Source of the DNA: Mytilus edulis
Lineage: Eukaryota > Mollusca > Bivalvia > Mytilida > Mytilidae
Length of the DNA stretch: 64,000 nt
Assembly (NCBI RefSeq): GCF_963676685.1
Contig: NC_092344.1
Span: 97,308,749-97,372,748 of the forward strand
Direction of reading: 5' to 3'
Positions 43,841 through 55,105 of the stretch are shown one piece after another. The position numbers and the translations under genes were made by a program. The stretch's first letter is position 1; each line of letters begins with the position of its first letter. The notes under the pieces were generated by a model, which worked only from the letters and a program-made list of their open reading frames with translations, was not told the DNA's origin and did not search any database.

Positions 43841-44559
43841 ACTGATGTTGTTTATCATCTTAGCAACGTGTTTTATAGTTCTTTCATTTGTCTTTGTTCT
43901 ATTATTAATATCACTTTTACTGTTGAATGGTTTCATGTGATATCCGTTTCACGTGGCTCGGTACTTTTACATCTCGTCAATGTGTTTGTATTGGCTTTCA
44001 TTTTTTTGTGGTTTGTTTTGTATTTGCGACTTTTTGTATTTCTTATGTTCTTATAACGTGACTCTGTACTTTAAAAGATCCCGTCAATATGATATTGTTC
44101 TATTATATGTCATTATGATATATTTCTATTATGAATTACAATATACGTTGAACCACAAACGTCAAAATCATTCAATCGCGTAGTGGAATTAACTATTTTT
44201 GGATTCTTATAAATTCTATATATAACTTTTGGACTAGTTTAAATATCGGTCTATTTCTTAAATTTATTCTTACATACTTTTGATTTTTTAACCCTGTATG
44301 CTAACATTCCCATGAAAATTTTAAAATTGTTTGTACGCACATTGAACGACAAATTAATGTGACGTATAAAATTTTCTGACGTCAGACACTCAAATCAATA
44401 AATGTGTTCGTAGATAGTAGATGTTTTTGTGTTCTGTTAAATTGTTCCTTTTAAAATTGTTAAACGATGATGACGGATGTACCCATATTTTGACTATTTT
44501 ATTTATTGTGTCTGTTTATTTAACGCATCAATGTAAAAATATCGGAAATTGATGAGACT

Positions 44560-44770
44560 GTCATTAAAGTGAGAGGGTTAGCGCTATAGAACCAGGTTTA
44601 ATCCACCATTTTCTACATTTGAAAATGCCTGTACCAAGTCAGGAATATGACAGTTCTTGTCCATTCGTTTTTGATGCGTTTTGTTATTTGATTTTGCCAT
44701 GTGATTATGGACTTTCCCAATTGATCTTCCTCTAAGTTCAGTATTTTTGTGATTTTACTTTTTACCTACA
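44560..44770 (+). repeat. SINE-like repeat with 'accaggttcaatccaccatt' core
   Basis: It matches 57570-57840 closely: 'aggtttaatccaccattttc', 'ccaagtcaggaatatgacag', 'ccattcgtttttgatgcgtt' and 'gccatgtgattatggacttt'. GGTTYAATCC resembles a pol III B box, so it is likely tRNA-derived (inference). Confidence 0.7.
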
Positions 44771-45235
44771 TTGTTCACATTTTTGTGTCTAGAACAACTC
44801 CCATTTTAACAAACCGTATCCAGCACAAGTGGTATACAGCTTCAATAATTGAAAACAAGATAAATTTCCCTAGCATTTTATTTTTTTTCAGAAAGTGCTT
44901 ATAATGATGTTAATGCCAAAAACAAAAACCTGAAATTAATCAGAATTATATTTCTTAAACATAAAAAATGTATCTGAACTATTTGTTACTGGTAACATTG
45001 ATTACTACTACATTTACCTCCTCCTCTTTTTAGTCATAAGGAAAACATATTGCCGTTTGATGCAGTTTCAGGTTTTATAGAAGGATGCAAGAAGCAAAAG
45101 AAAAAACCTCCTACGGATTTAGTGTAAAGACACCATAGGCATTTGAGGAAGAAAACATGCCCTTGTTTATATGTACAACTGTAGATGGCTACATACAAAA
45201 CCATTGAAAATTAAAACTAAAATTATAACTGATTT

Positions 45236-45390
45236 CTCGTCGGGCCCTTGGTTAGACAGGAAGTGAATGTAATAGAAATAACATAAATCAAAATTTAACT
45301 ATATTTAGGAAATAAAAACAGCAGGAAGTGTCCCGAATGCAGTTTACGCTATAATAGCTACACTGAAATGGATATTAAACAGTTAAATGC
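45236..45390 (+). promoter_or_regulatory. Conserved upstream block of GPCR 3 with two GGAAGTG sites
   Basis: Counterpart of 39340-39525: CAGGAAGTGA near 45257, 'atatttaggaaataaaaaca' at 45301, CAGGAAGTGTC at about 45322 and 'gaatgcagt'. Neighbouring sequence is less well conserved than these cores. Confidence 0.55.
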
Positions 45391-45450
45391 GCGATACGTA
45401 TTTGTAAGACTTTATTATTGAATTTTATAATAAGTTTAAGGTGTTTTGAC

Positions 45451-46596
45451 ATGGACAATACGGTTTATTGGAATGCCTACCTGGTTCGTTTATTCATTCC
45501 GTTAGATATTCTACTGATTTTGTTTATGATAACAGGAGTTGCAGGGAACGGTCTAGTTATATATATCTATGGATTAAAAATGCAAAATGTTAAAGACGGG
45601 CAATATTTTATTCCATATCTAGCCGTTGCTGATTTATTTGCAAGTGTTATTTGTTCTCTTTTTGGACTATTGACGACTCTTATGCCTTTGACGTATGAAT
45701 TTGATATTCTCTGTAAATTTGGATGGCTGTTGTCATCTGGAACAACTTTTATGTCTGTTTTCCTACTTGTATCAATCGCAATTCAACGGTATATGAAAGT
45801 CTGCAGGCGAAAAGGTACTATGATGACATTAAAATGGAAGAGAATAATCATAATTGGCGCTGTGTTTTTATCGGCTGTTCTTGCAGGACCATCTGTGGTT
45901 ACCTATGGCTCAATTCCTTTTAAAAGCATAAACAGAAACGTCACTGGAATGATATGCGGGAAAATTACTGGCACAGTGTCTATCGTTTATGATATTGTGA
46001 TGGTTGTTGGTGTTATCCTATGCTGTGGGTTTTTAATAGTACCGTACTGTTTAATTGCTCTGAAAACACATAGATATCTGAAAAAGGAAGTACAAAGTAG
46101 ATCCGAACTGCAAAAACGTAGAAAAAATGAAAAATCTGAAAACCAAAACACACAGTCTTCTATTTCAACATTAGACAATGAGTACAGTATTCCTGTACAA
46201 AGCAACGAACAACGATCTAACGAAAGTGTAATAGATCTTGATAACAATTCATTGAGTAATTACAGTACAATTATAAAGAAACAGGCAATGAAAATACGAA
46301 AGAAAAATCTGAGGCTCATCAACAAAATTACAAAAATATTCATGATCATAACATTAATATTTTTATTGTGCTCTCTTCCGAAAATTACAATCACAATTCT
46401 GGAAACATTAACACCGAATTTCTGGGAAAATACAACGGACTTTGAGAGACTGGTTCTAATGTTTGTACACCAGGGCTATATTCTAAATAATATTGCTAAC
46501 CCTTTCATATATACATTTTTCGATGAAACATTCAAAACTGAGATTAAAAATATTTTCAGTCAAAGAATATGTACTAGAAAACGGTATACACTGTAA
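45451..46596 (+). CDS. Class A G-protein-coupled receptor 3 of the array
   Basis: A single exon. The frame opens at 45418, but the Met at 45451 (MDNTVYWNAYL) matches the N termini of the two paralogues, giving 381 residues. Landmarks: AGNGLVIYIYGLKMQ, LAVADLFASVIC, CKFGWLLSS, IQRYMKVCRRKG, NRNVTGMICG, CSLPKITI in TM6 and NPFIYTFFDETFKTEIKNIF. Loop 3 has one ENQNTQSSISTLDNE motif. Closest to GPCR 2, with which it also shares the promoter block and downstream block, so these two come from the more recent duplication. AATAAA at 46742-46747 is a candidate polyadenylation signal. Confidence 0.9.
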   Translation: MDNTVYWNAYLVRLFIPLDILLILFMITGVAGNGLVIYIYGLKMQNVKDGQYFIPYLAVADLFASVICSLFGLLTTLMPLTYEFDILCKFGWLLSSGTTFMSVFLLVSIAIQRYMKVCRRKGTMMTLKWKRIIIIGAVFLSAVLAGPSVVTYGSIPFKSINRNVTGMICGKITGTVSIVYDIVMVVGVILCCGFLIVPYCLIALKTHRYLKKEVQSRSELQKRRKNEKSENQNTQSSISTLDNEYSIPVQSNEQRSNESVIDLDNNSLSNYSTIIKKQAMKIRKKNLRLINKITKIFMIITLIFLLCSLPKITITILETLTPNFWENTTDFERLVLMFVHQGYILNNIANPFIYTFFDETFKTEIKNIFSQRICTRKRYTL

Positions 46597-46934
46597 GACG
46601 ATAATAACTAACTTTAGTATTTTCTTTTTCAACATTTTATTGTGATAGGAAAAAGCATAGAATTATCAGTGGTCATACATTTTATGAATAATTATTATGC
46701 CTCACCTCCGATACTTGGTTATTATGTTTCCCGATTTGTTTAATAAATATATATATAATCTTTCAATCAGTTTAATTGAGGTCCTGAGCTGGCATGTCAG
46801 TAACTGTTAGTAGTCTGTTGCTATTTATGTATTATTGTCATTTTGTTTTATTTTGTTTTGTTTCCTATTCTGACATCAGACTCGGACTTCTCTTAAACTG
46901 AGTTTTACTGTGCGGACTTTTGTGCTATTGTTTT

Positions 46935-47276
46935 TTTCTACATTGGCTAGAGGTATAGGGGGAGGGTTGAGATCTCAAAAAACATGTTTAACCCCGTCTC
47001 ATTTTTGTGCCTGTCCCAGGTCAGGAGCCTCTGGCCTTTGTTAGTCTTGTGTCATTTTTAATTTTAGTTTCTTGTGTATAATTCGGAGTTTAGAATGACG
47101 TCCATTATAACTGAACTATTATACATATTTGTTAAGGGGCCAGCTGAAGGACGCCTTCGGTGCGGGAGCTTCTTGCTGCATTGAAGACCCATTGGTGGAC
47201 TTCGGCTGTTGTCTGCACTATGGTCAGGTTGTTGTCTCTTTGAAACATTCCCCATTTCCATTCTTAATTTTATAAT
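46935..47276 (+). repeat. 'ctacattggctagaggtata' family repeat, fuller copy
   Basis: 'ctacattggctagaggtata', 'gcctgtcccaggtcaggagc', 'ggaggttg'-like start, 'ggccagctgaaggacgcctt' and 'cattccccatttccattctt'. Same family as 36310-36622. Located about 340 bp after the GPCR 3 stop. Confidence 0.8.
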
Positions 47277-47639
47277 TCTACACAAATAAAAAATTTACCC
47301 AATTAGTTGCTAATTCTTCTTTTAATTGAAAAGAAGTGATGGGATTTTTTTTTTTTAGAAATAATTCGTTGTTAAATTATGAATCTGTTTAATAAAATTT
47401 AACCTTAAATGTTTGAAATACTAAGACTTTTTTTCTCAGAAATAGATTTCCTTATCTGTATTTGGCAAAATGTTTAGGTAGTTGGGTCCTCAATGCTCTC
47501 CAACTTCGTACTTCGTTTGCCCTTTGTAACCTTTTTTTTATTAGAGCTTCACTAATAAGCATGTCGAAATGTATTATTGTATTGTTTATTTGTATTTCTC
47601 TGTCCTGAATGTGCATTTATTTGTATTGTAGTCCAGTCT

Positions 47640-47945
47640 TATTATTGTTATATTTAACATTGCGCAAGGTTTGACTAGCCACAAAACCAAGTTGAACCCA
47701 CATTTGTTTCTCAAAATGTCCTATACCAAGTCAGGAAAATTGCAGTTGTTATCTTATAGTTCATTTCTGTGTATGTTACATTGTCTTTTAGGTTTGGTTT
47801 TTTTTTAACTTAAGTGTTTCTGTTGTTTTCCTCTTAAAGTTGATGTGTTTCCCTCGGTTTTAGTTTGTAACCCGGATTTATTTTCTCTCAATCGATTTAT
47901 GACTTTCGGACAGCGGTATACTACTGTTGCCTTTGTAAGTCTCTA
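47640..47945 (+). repeat. SINE-like repeat, uninterrupted copy
   Basis: 'actagccacaaaaccaagtt', 'tataccaagtcaggaaaatt', 'gtttccctcggttttagttt' and 'cggtatactactgttgcctt'. The reverse copy at 63440-63760 has the same order. It serves as an unoccupied reference for the insertion at 50214. Confidence 0.75.
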
Positions 47946-48260
47946 CGATACGAAACGCGCGTCTGGCGCAAATACAAAATAATTTTATTCCTAGCATATA
48001 TGATGAATTTATTTGAAACCACTAGGTCGATACCATTGCTGGTGGAGTTTTTATTCACCGAGGGTATCACCAGCATAGTAGTCAGTGATCATTGATATGT
48101 TCATAATCATGGTCCTCAATGATCTTCAACTTCGTACTTTATTTGGCCTTTTTAACTTTTGTTTTATTCGAGCGTCATTCATGAGTCTTAAGTCTTTAGT
48201 AGACAAAACTTGCGTCTGGTGCAAATAAAATATTTCAATCCTGGTATCTATGATGAGTTT
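47940..48260 (+). repeat. Two copies of the 'gaaacgcgcgtctggcgcaa' family
   Basis: First copy 47940-48090 ('gaaacgcgcgtctggcgcaa', 'ccactaggtcgataccattg', 'gagggtatcaccagcatagt'), second copy about 48110-48260 ('ttcaacttcgtactttattt', 'aaaacttgcgtctggtgcaa'). Confidence 0.75.
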
Positions 48261-48700
48261 ATCATAGTGACTTAAACTGAATACCTTTTATCGATTATGC
48301 TTCGTAAATCTTCATGATTTGAAATAAACTACTAATCTAGACGGGATTACTACTAGAATCAAACATAATAAAACTATAAGGAGGAAACGAAAAGTGAAAC
48401 AAAATAAGTCTAAAAACACACAATTCCCACGAACATTTTTAAGACATGACAAAATTGTTTCATTATGTAAATGCTTTCTATCTTTTGTGTGTAAAACATT
48501 AAACATGATGGGGAAGAAGTTTTAAGTTCATTTTGAAGGACAGTAATAATAGATTTTTTTTAATTTCTACAATAATCCGGAAACGAAAAGTGAAAACAAT
48601 AATTGTTATTGTTTAAGATATTATGCACTGATACATTAATATAATTCACGCGAACATTGAAAAGAAAACATTAAAAACTTTGGATTACGTCCGTTTTGAT
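48130..48700. repeat. Duplicated noncoding block B2 downstream of GPCR 3
   Basis: Counterpart of B1 (41760-42310), sharing 'aaatgctttctatcttttgt', 'ccggaaacgaaaagtgaaaa' and 'tcacgcgaacattgaaaag'. Shows that the duplicated unit extends well beyond the coding exon. Confidence 0.6.
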
Positions 48701-48705
48701 ATAGC

Positions 48706-49400
48706 ATGTGCTACTCCAATGTTGCATTTAGTTATATACTCCGAAGGCATTATAGAGTAAGACGGTCAAATAATCGTATAGATCGAACATTCTACATTGC
48801 ACAGTCTGTTGTTAATTCTTGTTTTGATTTTAAGAAACCCAGAAGTAATGAGACTCGGTACGATCCATCGTTCGCATATAGTTCTTTGTTCAATTATGAT
48901 GAATGGGAGCAATGTCCGTTCTTTTTCAATTTGGACATTAGTACTATGGATTGCACACCGGATTCTAATTGGATAATTAAAAGATAAAACAGAAATCGTT
49001 GGTACAGAATGATGTTTGGTTTTTCATTTGGTTAAACAAATCAAAAATCTCATTAACAAGTAAAAATAGAGGAGAGTTATACGTATCTGTTTGCGTTAAA
49101 TCTATATACATGGCAAAACATAGAAATAGCAAACAGAAAGTGTGTATATTATTATTTAGGTGCCATTGGTGATGAATACCATTACATTTTTAATTGTTCA
49201 GCTTTTGATAACTGTAGAAGACAATGTATTGCATTTCATTAACACACAAAAAATGTACAGAACTAAATGAACTATGTAAATTTATCAATGAGATCAATAA
49301 CAAACTGAACTCTTCTGGGTTAACAATTGTGAATGCCTTTATCTACTTTCGTACATTATTTATGTTATTGTATTGAAATATGTATAATTATCTGTATACA
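48706..49400 (+). pseudogene. Degraded retroelement-like coding remnant
   Basis: 93 codons are open at 48706-48987 without a recognised domain. Further on, frames near 49085-49230 read GELYVSVCVKSIYMAKHRN and IGDEYHYIFNCSAFD. 'GDEYHYIF.C' resembles the C-terminal zinc-knuckle region of non-LTR elements. The stretch is absent between the matching parts of B1, which agrees with an insertion. Assignment tentative. Confidence 0.4.
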
Positions 49401-49559
49401 TTTGTAAATATAATCTAACAGGTCCATATAAAGATATATATGTCATACTTGCATACTATATTGTGATATATTTGATATGTATTTATTAGCACGTCTTTAA
49501 AGAGCGATACACACAAGCTGCAAATATAGGCGCTAGATGCTAAAAGTGTTATTTAAAGC

Positions 49560-50070
49560 TATTTTCTGATGTTAAAATAAGTGTTGTGATAAATTTATTT
49601 TCACAGTTTTTTAATGTTCTTGTGTATTACTGATACTACACTGAAATGCACTAAATCGTATATTTTAGTCTCAATATATAAACAATATAAACCTCACTTT
49701 TGTACTCATATATAATCTGGCTGACAACGTTATAACTGTAGAACTCAAAATAGTCAATATTGCTTCTCTATGATATATTTTAAGCAATGAAGCCAAAACT
49801 TTGGTACAAAATCGAAAACTATCGAATAATAATTGTTTCTGTGGAATATTATTTCCTAGACGAAGACAAAACGTGCAAAGTAAGACGTTGGTATTCCTTA
49901 CAATGGGTAGCAAGTTCATTATAAACAATCATGCTACATGATGATAAATTGTTAGAACTCGAGAGTACCAGAGCTCAGTAGTTGATTCTTTGTAACTAGC
50001 ATGATTTGTTTAACATATTTTCCAAATATGCTTTTCATAAACTAATCAAGGAAAGTTCACCTTTAAAAAT
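49560..50070. other. Intergenic DNA without recognised content
   Basis: AT-rich. No repeat or gene recognised; an 85-codon minus-strand open stretch at 49671-49928 has no family features. Confidence 0.5.
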
Positions 50071-50079
50071 ACATTTGCC

Positions 50080-50760
50080 TGTACAGTCAGGAATATGACA
50101 CTTGTTATCAAATAGTTCTTTTCTATGTATGTTGGCGTTTGTTTTTGTTGCACTTCAGTACTCCGGGTGTTCCCTTGTTTTCTCTTTTATGGTTGATGTG
50201 TTTCCCTTGGTTGAAAGATGTAAGACCACCAATTAAAAATCCCTAACTGTTCAACAAAATTTTGCAATTTTCACAGCTTTCTGAATATTTTACCTTAAGT
50301 TTAACTTCATTGAAACCAGCTATATCCTAAATCGTACAGGTATCACCTTTCTACATGCCAACCTTTAAACTCTTATAAGAAAGGAGAGAACTTCCGAACT
50401 GAGGTACCACTAAAAATAGACCCTGGTTTTCTGGAAATCTTAAATTAATATGCTATGGAGCGCATTAATCTTCATTTTTAATGCAAACTCATAGACAAGT
50501 ACATTTGGGCCCAAAATGGTCTAAATATATTTCACTGCACCAAAAGTTTCATTTCTGCAAATTTGTTGGTTAGTTTAAGTTAACTAGGACATTAAGAGCA
50601 CTAGTGTGTGTCACAGTAGGGCTACTTTTACGTTCTAATTTGGAGGGAGTAATTGGTGGTCTAACACCTTTAGTTTGTAATCCGGATTTGTTTTCTCTAA
50701 ATCGATACATGACTTTTGAACACTCATATACTTCTGTTGCCTCTATTCACATGCCATATC
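50080..50760 (+). repeat. SINE-like repeat split by a TIR element
   Basis: The left half (50080-50213: 'tgcctgtacagtcaggaata', 'gatgtgtttcccttggtt') and right half (50672-50760: 'agtttgtaatccggatttgt', 'tatacttctgttgcctctat') are contiguous in the copies at 47640-47945 and 63440-63760. Confidence 0.75.
50214..50671. mobile_element. ~458-bp TIR element nested in a SINE-like repeat
   Basis: The left end AAAGATGTAAGACCACCAAT and the right end, read inverted, AAAGGTGTTAGACCACCAAT match with two differences in 20. It interrupts 'ggtt|ttagtttgtaa' of the host repeat. Exact target duplication is not resolved (borders uncertain by a few bases). No coding frame of its own. Confidence 0.7.
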
Positions 50761-51204
50761 TGAGACTTTTACTATTCTTTAAGGTCCCCTTTGGTCAAAA
50801 AGCTTCTAACGTTTCTACATATTTATAAATCCATGGATTTCAATATGTCTATATATATATAGCATATGTCAGTAGCATTGATACGTCAGAATTTTCGTTT
50901 CCAAAGTTTCTATAAATAGGTTGCTGTTTTCAACGAAGTTGTTAAACCCATCATAGATGACAGCGATTTTTTTCTATTTGTCATAGCCACGAGAACGCCT
51001 GTTTCGAATTTATAAGATCACAAAAATACAATAATTCCCATATTTCTTACTTAAAATGAACAACAAACTATAAACAAGAAATGTATTAATAAAGTGGAGC
51101 ACGAACTGCTCGTCTTTCAATAACAGCTGAGTTCAACCCCGGTTGTCGGTTGTAAACATACTCTCAATCATATGTTTTACTTGTGGTGATTGTTGTTTGT
51201 CTGA

Positions 51205-51283
51205 AAGAGGGGCGATTGATACCAGAGGGACATCCAAATTCATAGATCAAAAATAAAACTGACAACGCTATGGCTAAAAAAAA
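51205..51283 (+). repeat. Left part of the 'agaggggcgaaag' repeat
   Basis: 'gaaagaggggcgattgatac', 'cagagggacatccaaattca' and 'gctatggctaaaaaaaa', continuing after the 4.6-kb element at 55891. Confidence 0.75.
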
Positions 51284-51929
51284 CACTGTGTATCATCACC
51301 ACCGGAAATTGGGTACTAACGAAGCGGAGAGAAATAGAAAAAAAAGTAAACAAGTTAAGAATTCATTCAATTTAAAGCATTTCCACTCATTTGATGAGGA
51401 TGCCGCTTAAGAAATGATTTTCTGATATATAATTCTTTAAATTATTAGGCCGATAAGTACAAAATTAATACAAGATTTTGTGTAATACTCCAAAACTTGC
51501 CACTTAGTACCGGACAATTTTGAGGTCTATCGTTCTCTGTCGCCCCATTCTCAAGATATTATTTCATTATTTTTCCAGACATGTTTTTAGATTATTATAG
51601 TGTGGCATCATATTTACTGAAATTTGTTGTCAAAAAGATGTATTTTAAAGAATATAGACCATAAAAAATAAAGTCTAGGGTACGGCAACTTGCTCGTGTT
51701 GACAAATTTACTGTATGGCAACTTGTTTTCAACTGTATGGCAACTTGCTAATTTTAGAATAGTTATTTACTGTCCTTTTAAAGAAAATAAAGTATTAAGT
51801 TCAAATATCTAAGGTTGTTTTTTTTTGGGTTGGTTTTTTTTTTTTTGGGGGGGGGGTACCTTTTTATGTTAAACTGTTTTTGTCCTTTTCAAGGTTTAAA
51901 TTTGTTTAATTAGTTATCAAAGGTACCAG

Positions 51930-52240
51930 GATTATAATTTAGTACGGCAGACGCGCGTTTCGTCTACATAAGACTCATCAGTGACGCTCAAATCAAAATA
52001 TTTATAAAGCCAAACAAGTACAAAGTTGAAGAGCATTGAGGATCCAAAATTCCAAAAAGTTGTGCCAAATACGGCTAAGGTAATCTATGCCTGGGATAAA
52101 AAAATCCTTAGTTTTTCAAAAAATTCAGAGTTTTGTTTTCAGGAAATATATAAAAATGATCACATTATTGATATTCATGTCAACACCTAAGTGTTGACTA
52201 CTGGGCTGGTGATACCCTCGGGGACAAAATGTCACAAAGA
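51930..52240 (-). repeat. Reverse 'gaaacgcgcgtctggcgcaa' family copy
   Basis: 'gcagacgcgcgtttcgtcta', 'cataagactcatcagtgacg', 'caaagttgaagagcattgag' and 'ctgggctggtgataccctcg'. Confidence 0.75.
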
Positions 52241-52254
52241 TCTCAAAAAAACTG

Positions 52255-52450
52255 TTATTAGACTAATAAATTTTAAAAACTGTTAACTGTTTTCGACCCA
52301 CTGTCTGTAATCTGTTTTGTTAAAATTTGCAATGTTGTTAACTGATTATTTGAAATTGAGATTCCTGTTATCTGTTACTTAATACTTAAAGTGTTCACTG
52401 TTTTTGACATTATTTTCTCTGTTAACTGATCTTAAGTAATAACAGTTATT
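52255..52450 (+). repeat. GTTAACTGTT-rich repeat, third copy
   Basis: 'aactgttaactgttttcgac', 'tgttgttaactgattatttg' and 'ctctgttaactgatcttaag'. Same style as 17490-17660. Confidence 0.55.
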
Positions 52451-52459
52451 TACAAGAAT

Positions 52460-54280
52460 CACATTAAAATTTACTGTCCATCTCTTTCTTTACGTTGCTT
52501 CCGCAAAGGAGTAACATAAACAGCATATATGTAACTGTACATGTCTTTAAAAAATCTTTGAGTATAGCAAATCCTTGATAAAATTGAGAATGAGGAAAAT
52601 GTCAAAGAAACAGAATGCCGACCAAATAGAAGAAACAACCCAACGCAGCGAGAAAATTATGCACTAGGGTGGGGTGTCAATTCACAGATAGGAAAAAACT
52701 TAGAATTGACACTCATAATTTTCAAACACCCTCTTTCCCTTCCTTCCTAATAAATAAGGCTTAATACTTGAGTTATGCATGTGTATATTTTTGGAAAGAG
52801 AATCTTCCATAGATATGATTTTCAGTAGTAATAATGGTGAAATATAATCACTTGTTTTGTGTGACCATGGCAACAATCAGCATTTATTTGATACCAAATA
52901 TTGCAAAATAGGGGGTTGAACATGTCATAAAGATCTCAAAAATTGGGTCCAAAGGAAAATTTCAATCAATAAGAGTGATACCTTTCCTGAAACCATAGAT
53001 ATATATCTATCAAGAGGTAAAAAAAAATCATATGCATTTCTGCTGTTTTTCCATAAAATTTAATTGAAAACATCGAGCCTCAAATCTTTGTTGAAAAACA
53101 ATACAAAATTTCTAAATCTATGGCGGTACGGATAGAAACGTATGGACGGTCAAACTGAAAAATGGCTTATTAAACATGCTAAAAACAATCTAAATTTTCA
53201 TAGAAACCCACTAGAAAGGCTATACTATTATTCAACTATCTAAAATTCAATTCAATTGTACAAAAACTTTCATATTTAGAAAATTCACCATGGCTATAAT
53301 GCGAAACTAAACTTGTAACTGTGTATTGGTATACCTGAAGCTGTCTCCTAAGTGAGCAATCATTTAACTACAAAAAGGGGGTAGAAGTTCAATGTTTGTT
53401 TCTTGAAACATATAAATGAACCAAAATTTAAAAAAAAATAAATAAATACAAAACTATATAGCAAAGATTACGGACTCAAGTTGTGTCATGCAGGTGCAAC
53501 AAATGCGGCAGTGTTAAACATGTTAAGGGATATCTCATGCCCCTCTTTATACTTCTAACCAATGTAGTTATTCCTGGCTTCTATTTGTAATGTATCCAAA
53601 ACGTGAAAAGGAAAGGCGACTTCTTATCCAGCTAAAACCCTGGTCAGTCCTATGATGAAAATAATTCAGATGTATATGGAATGTTTGATAAGTTATATTG
53701 ACCAAAAGTACCTAGACGGAATTTTCAAAAATAAAGTATCTTTTCAATTTGCAATGCGTAAAATAACTGAACAGTGTGACCTGGTAGAAGAGTCCTAAAA
53801 ATGAGGACTTGGTTCTCAAATTGATGTCAAATTTGCTAGTCTAAGACTTCAGAAATGTAAAGATGGACCAAGGCTTTTTTTTTATATCAGCTCAGAGTTC
53901 TTAATTGGGACTTGGAAATGAAAGAGTGCTTCAACTTGTGACACCTTACATGTTACTTTTTGATTTATACACTGGTTTTGATGATTTAAAAAAAAATGGT
54001 AAACCTTCGTATTTCCTTTTAATAACATCATGTAAGCAATGAGTCGTATGAATATCCTGACTGAGTGTAACCATAATTTATAAGAGCCCCCGCCATAAAA
54101 AAAAATAATGTTGGCGCCCTAAAGTATTCACTCATTCTATCTGTTTGTTACACTTTCCTACGTCATGACGATAACCCAAGTTTGCTACGACTGATTGACA
54201 TAAAACATTTACTCAACAATATGCATAACCAGAAGAAGCCTCCCTTTTGCTGTTTGAAGCATTTTCGATTATTCATGACA
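52460..54280. other. Interior of the 4.6-kb element, unrecognised
   Basis: AT-rich, no long open frame on either strand. No catalytic motif of a transposase was visible to me. Confidence 0.5.
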
Positions 54281-54529
54281 TAGTCCTTTTTCTTGGAGTC
54301 AATCACTCCGTCTGATTTTCCATCCGTTCAATTGTCTGTCCATGTGTCAATAAAAAAATATGGTACTTCCGTGTGTATTCTGAAAATTTGTCAGCTTTAT
54401 AAAAGATTCCTTATGGAGCTTGGCATTTCTGCGACTTTGTACAGTGGTTTTCAAATTTTTGAATACATTGAAGATATGCACTTCCCCTTTTCATTGCTTT
54501 CGGGTTCGTTTGGAAAAAAGGATAAATTA

Positions 54530-54625
54530 ATTTGCTGTTAACTCTTATCAGCATTTAAAATTTGTTGTTAACTGTTTTTGCCAAAATCGAGGTGTTGTTA
54601 ACATGTTAACGGACCCCCTAACCCC
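54530..54625 (+). repeat. GTTAACTGTT-rich repeat with C-rich end
   Basis: 'tttgctgttaactcttatca', 'gttgttaactgtttttgcca' and 'gttaacggaccccctaaccc'. The C-rich terminus resembles that at 21098-21110. Confidence 0.55.
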
Positions 54626-54949
54626 TTCTAATTTTCTAATTATGCATTAGATAAAATGCATTAGATAGAAATACCATTTGCTTGACATCATTTAAGATAT
54701 ATACAAATTATATGTTTTCAAAAAGAAACTGACAAATAAATTAATTTGAAATACAATTCACGATTTGTTTCTCCTTACTTTCAGTGAAAACAAAGTATTT
54801 TCTTAATTCTTCTTTTTACAAATGAATCAGAAATTAAATAATTAAATATTTTATGTGTGTGTCCGAATTCTCGATCCTGTGGTTGTCGTTGCTTCATCTC
54901 TATCTTATTTGTTGTTTTCATAAATTGTTTTGTTATGAGTTAGGCCGTT

Positions 54950-55105
54950 AGTTTTCTTGTTGAGTCCTTCCACATTTTTCAGTCGGTGCTTTTTATAGCC
55001 GACTATAAGGTACGAGTTTTCGTTGTTGAAGGCCGTACGATAGCATATACTTTATTTGATCCTGATGGATAGTTATCTTATTTGCTATCATACCACATCT
55101 CCACT
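54950..55105 (+). repeat. Fragment of the 'tttatagccgactat' repeat
   Basis: 'taggccgttagttttcttgt', 'gctttttatagccgactata' and 'gctatcataccacatctcc', related to 14550-14720. Confidence 0.65.

Noticed and set aside
47064..47285. 73-codon minus-strand open stretch with basic N terminus
   Set aside because: It is the reverse translation of the 'ctacattggctagaggtata' repeat.
54293..54541. 82-codon open stretch inside the 4.6-kb element
   Set aside because: Considered as transposase remnant; no catalytic residues or zinc-binding pattern and no continuation in other frames.
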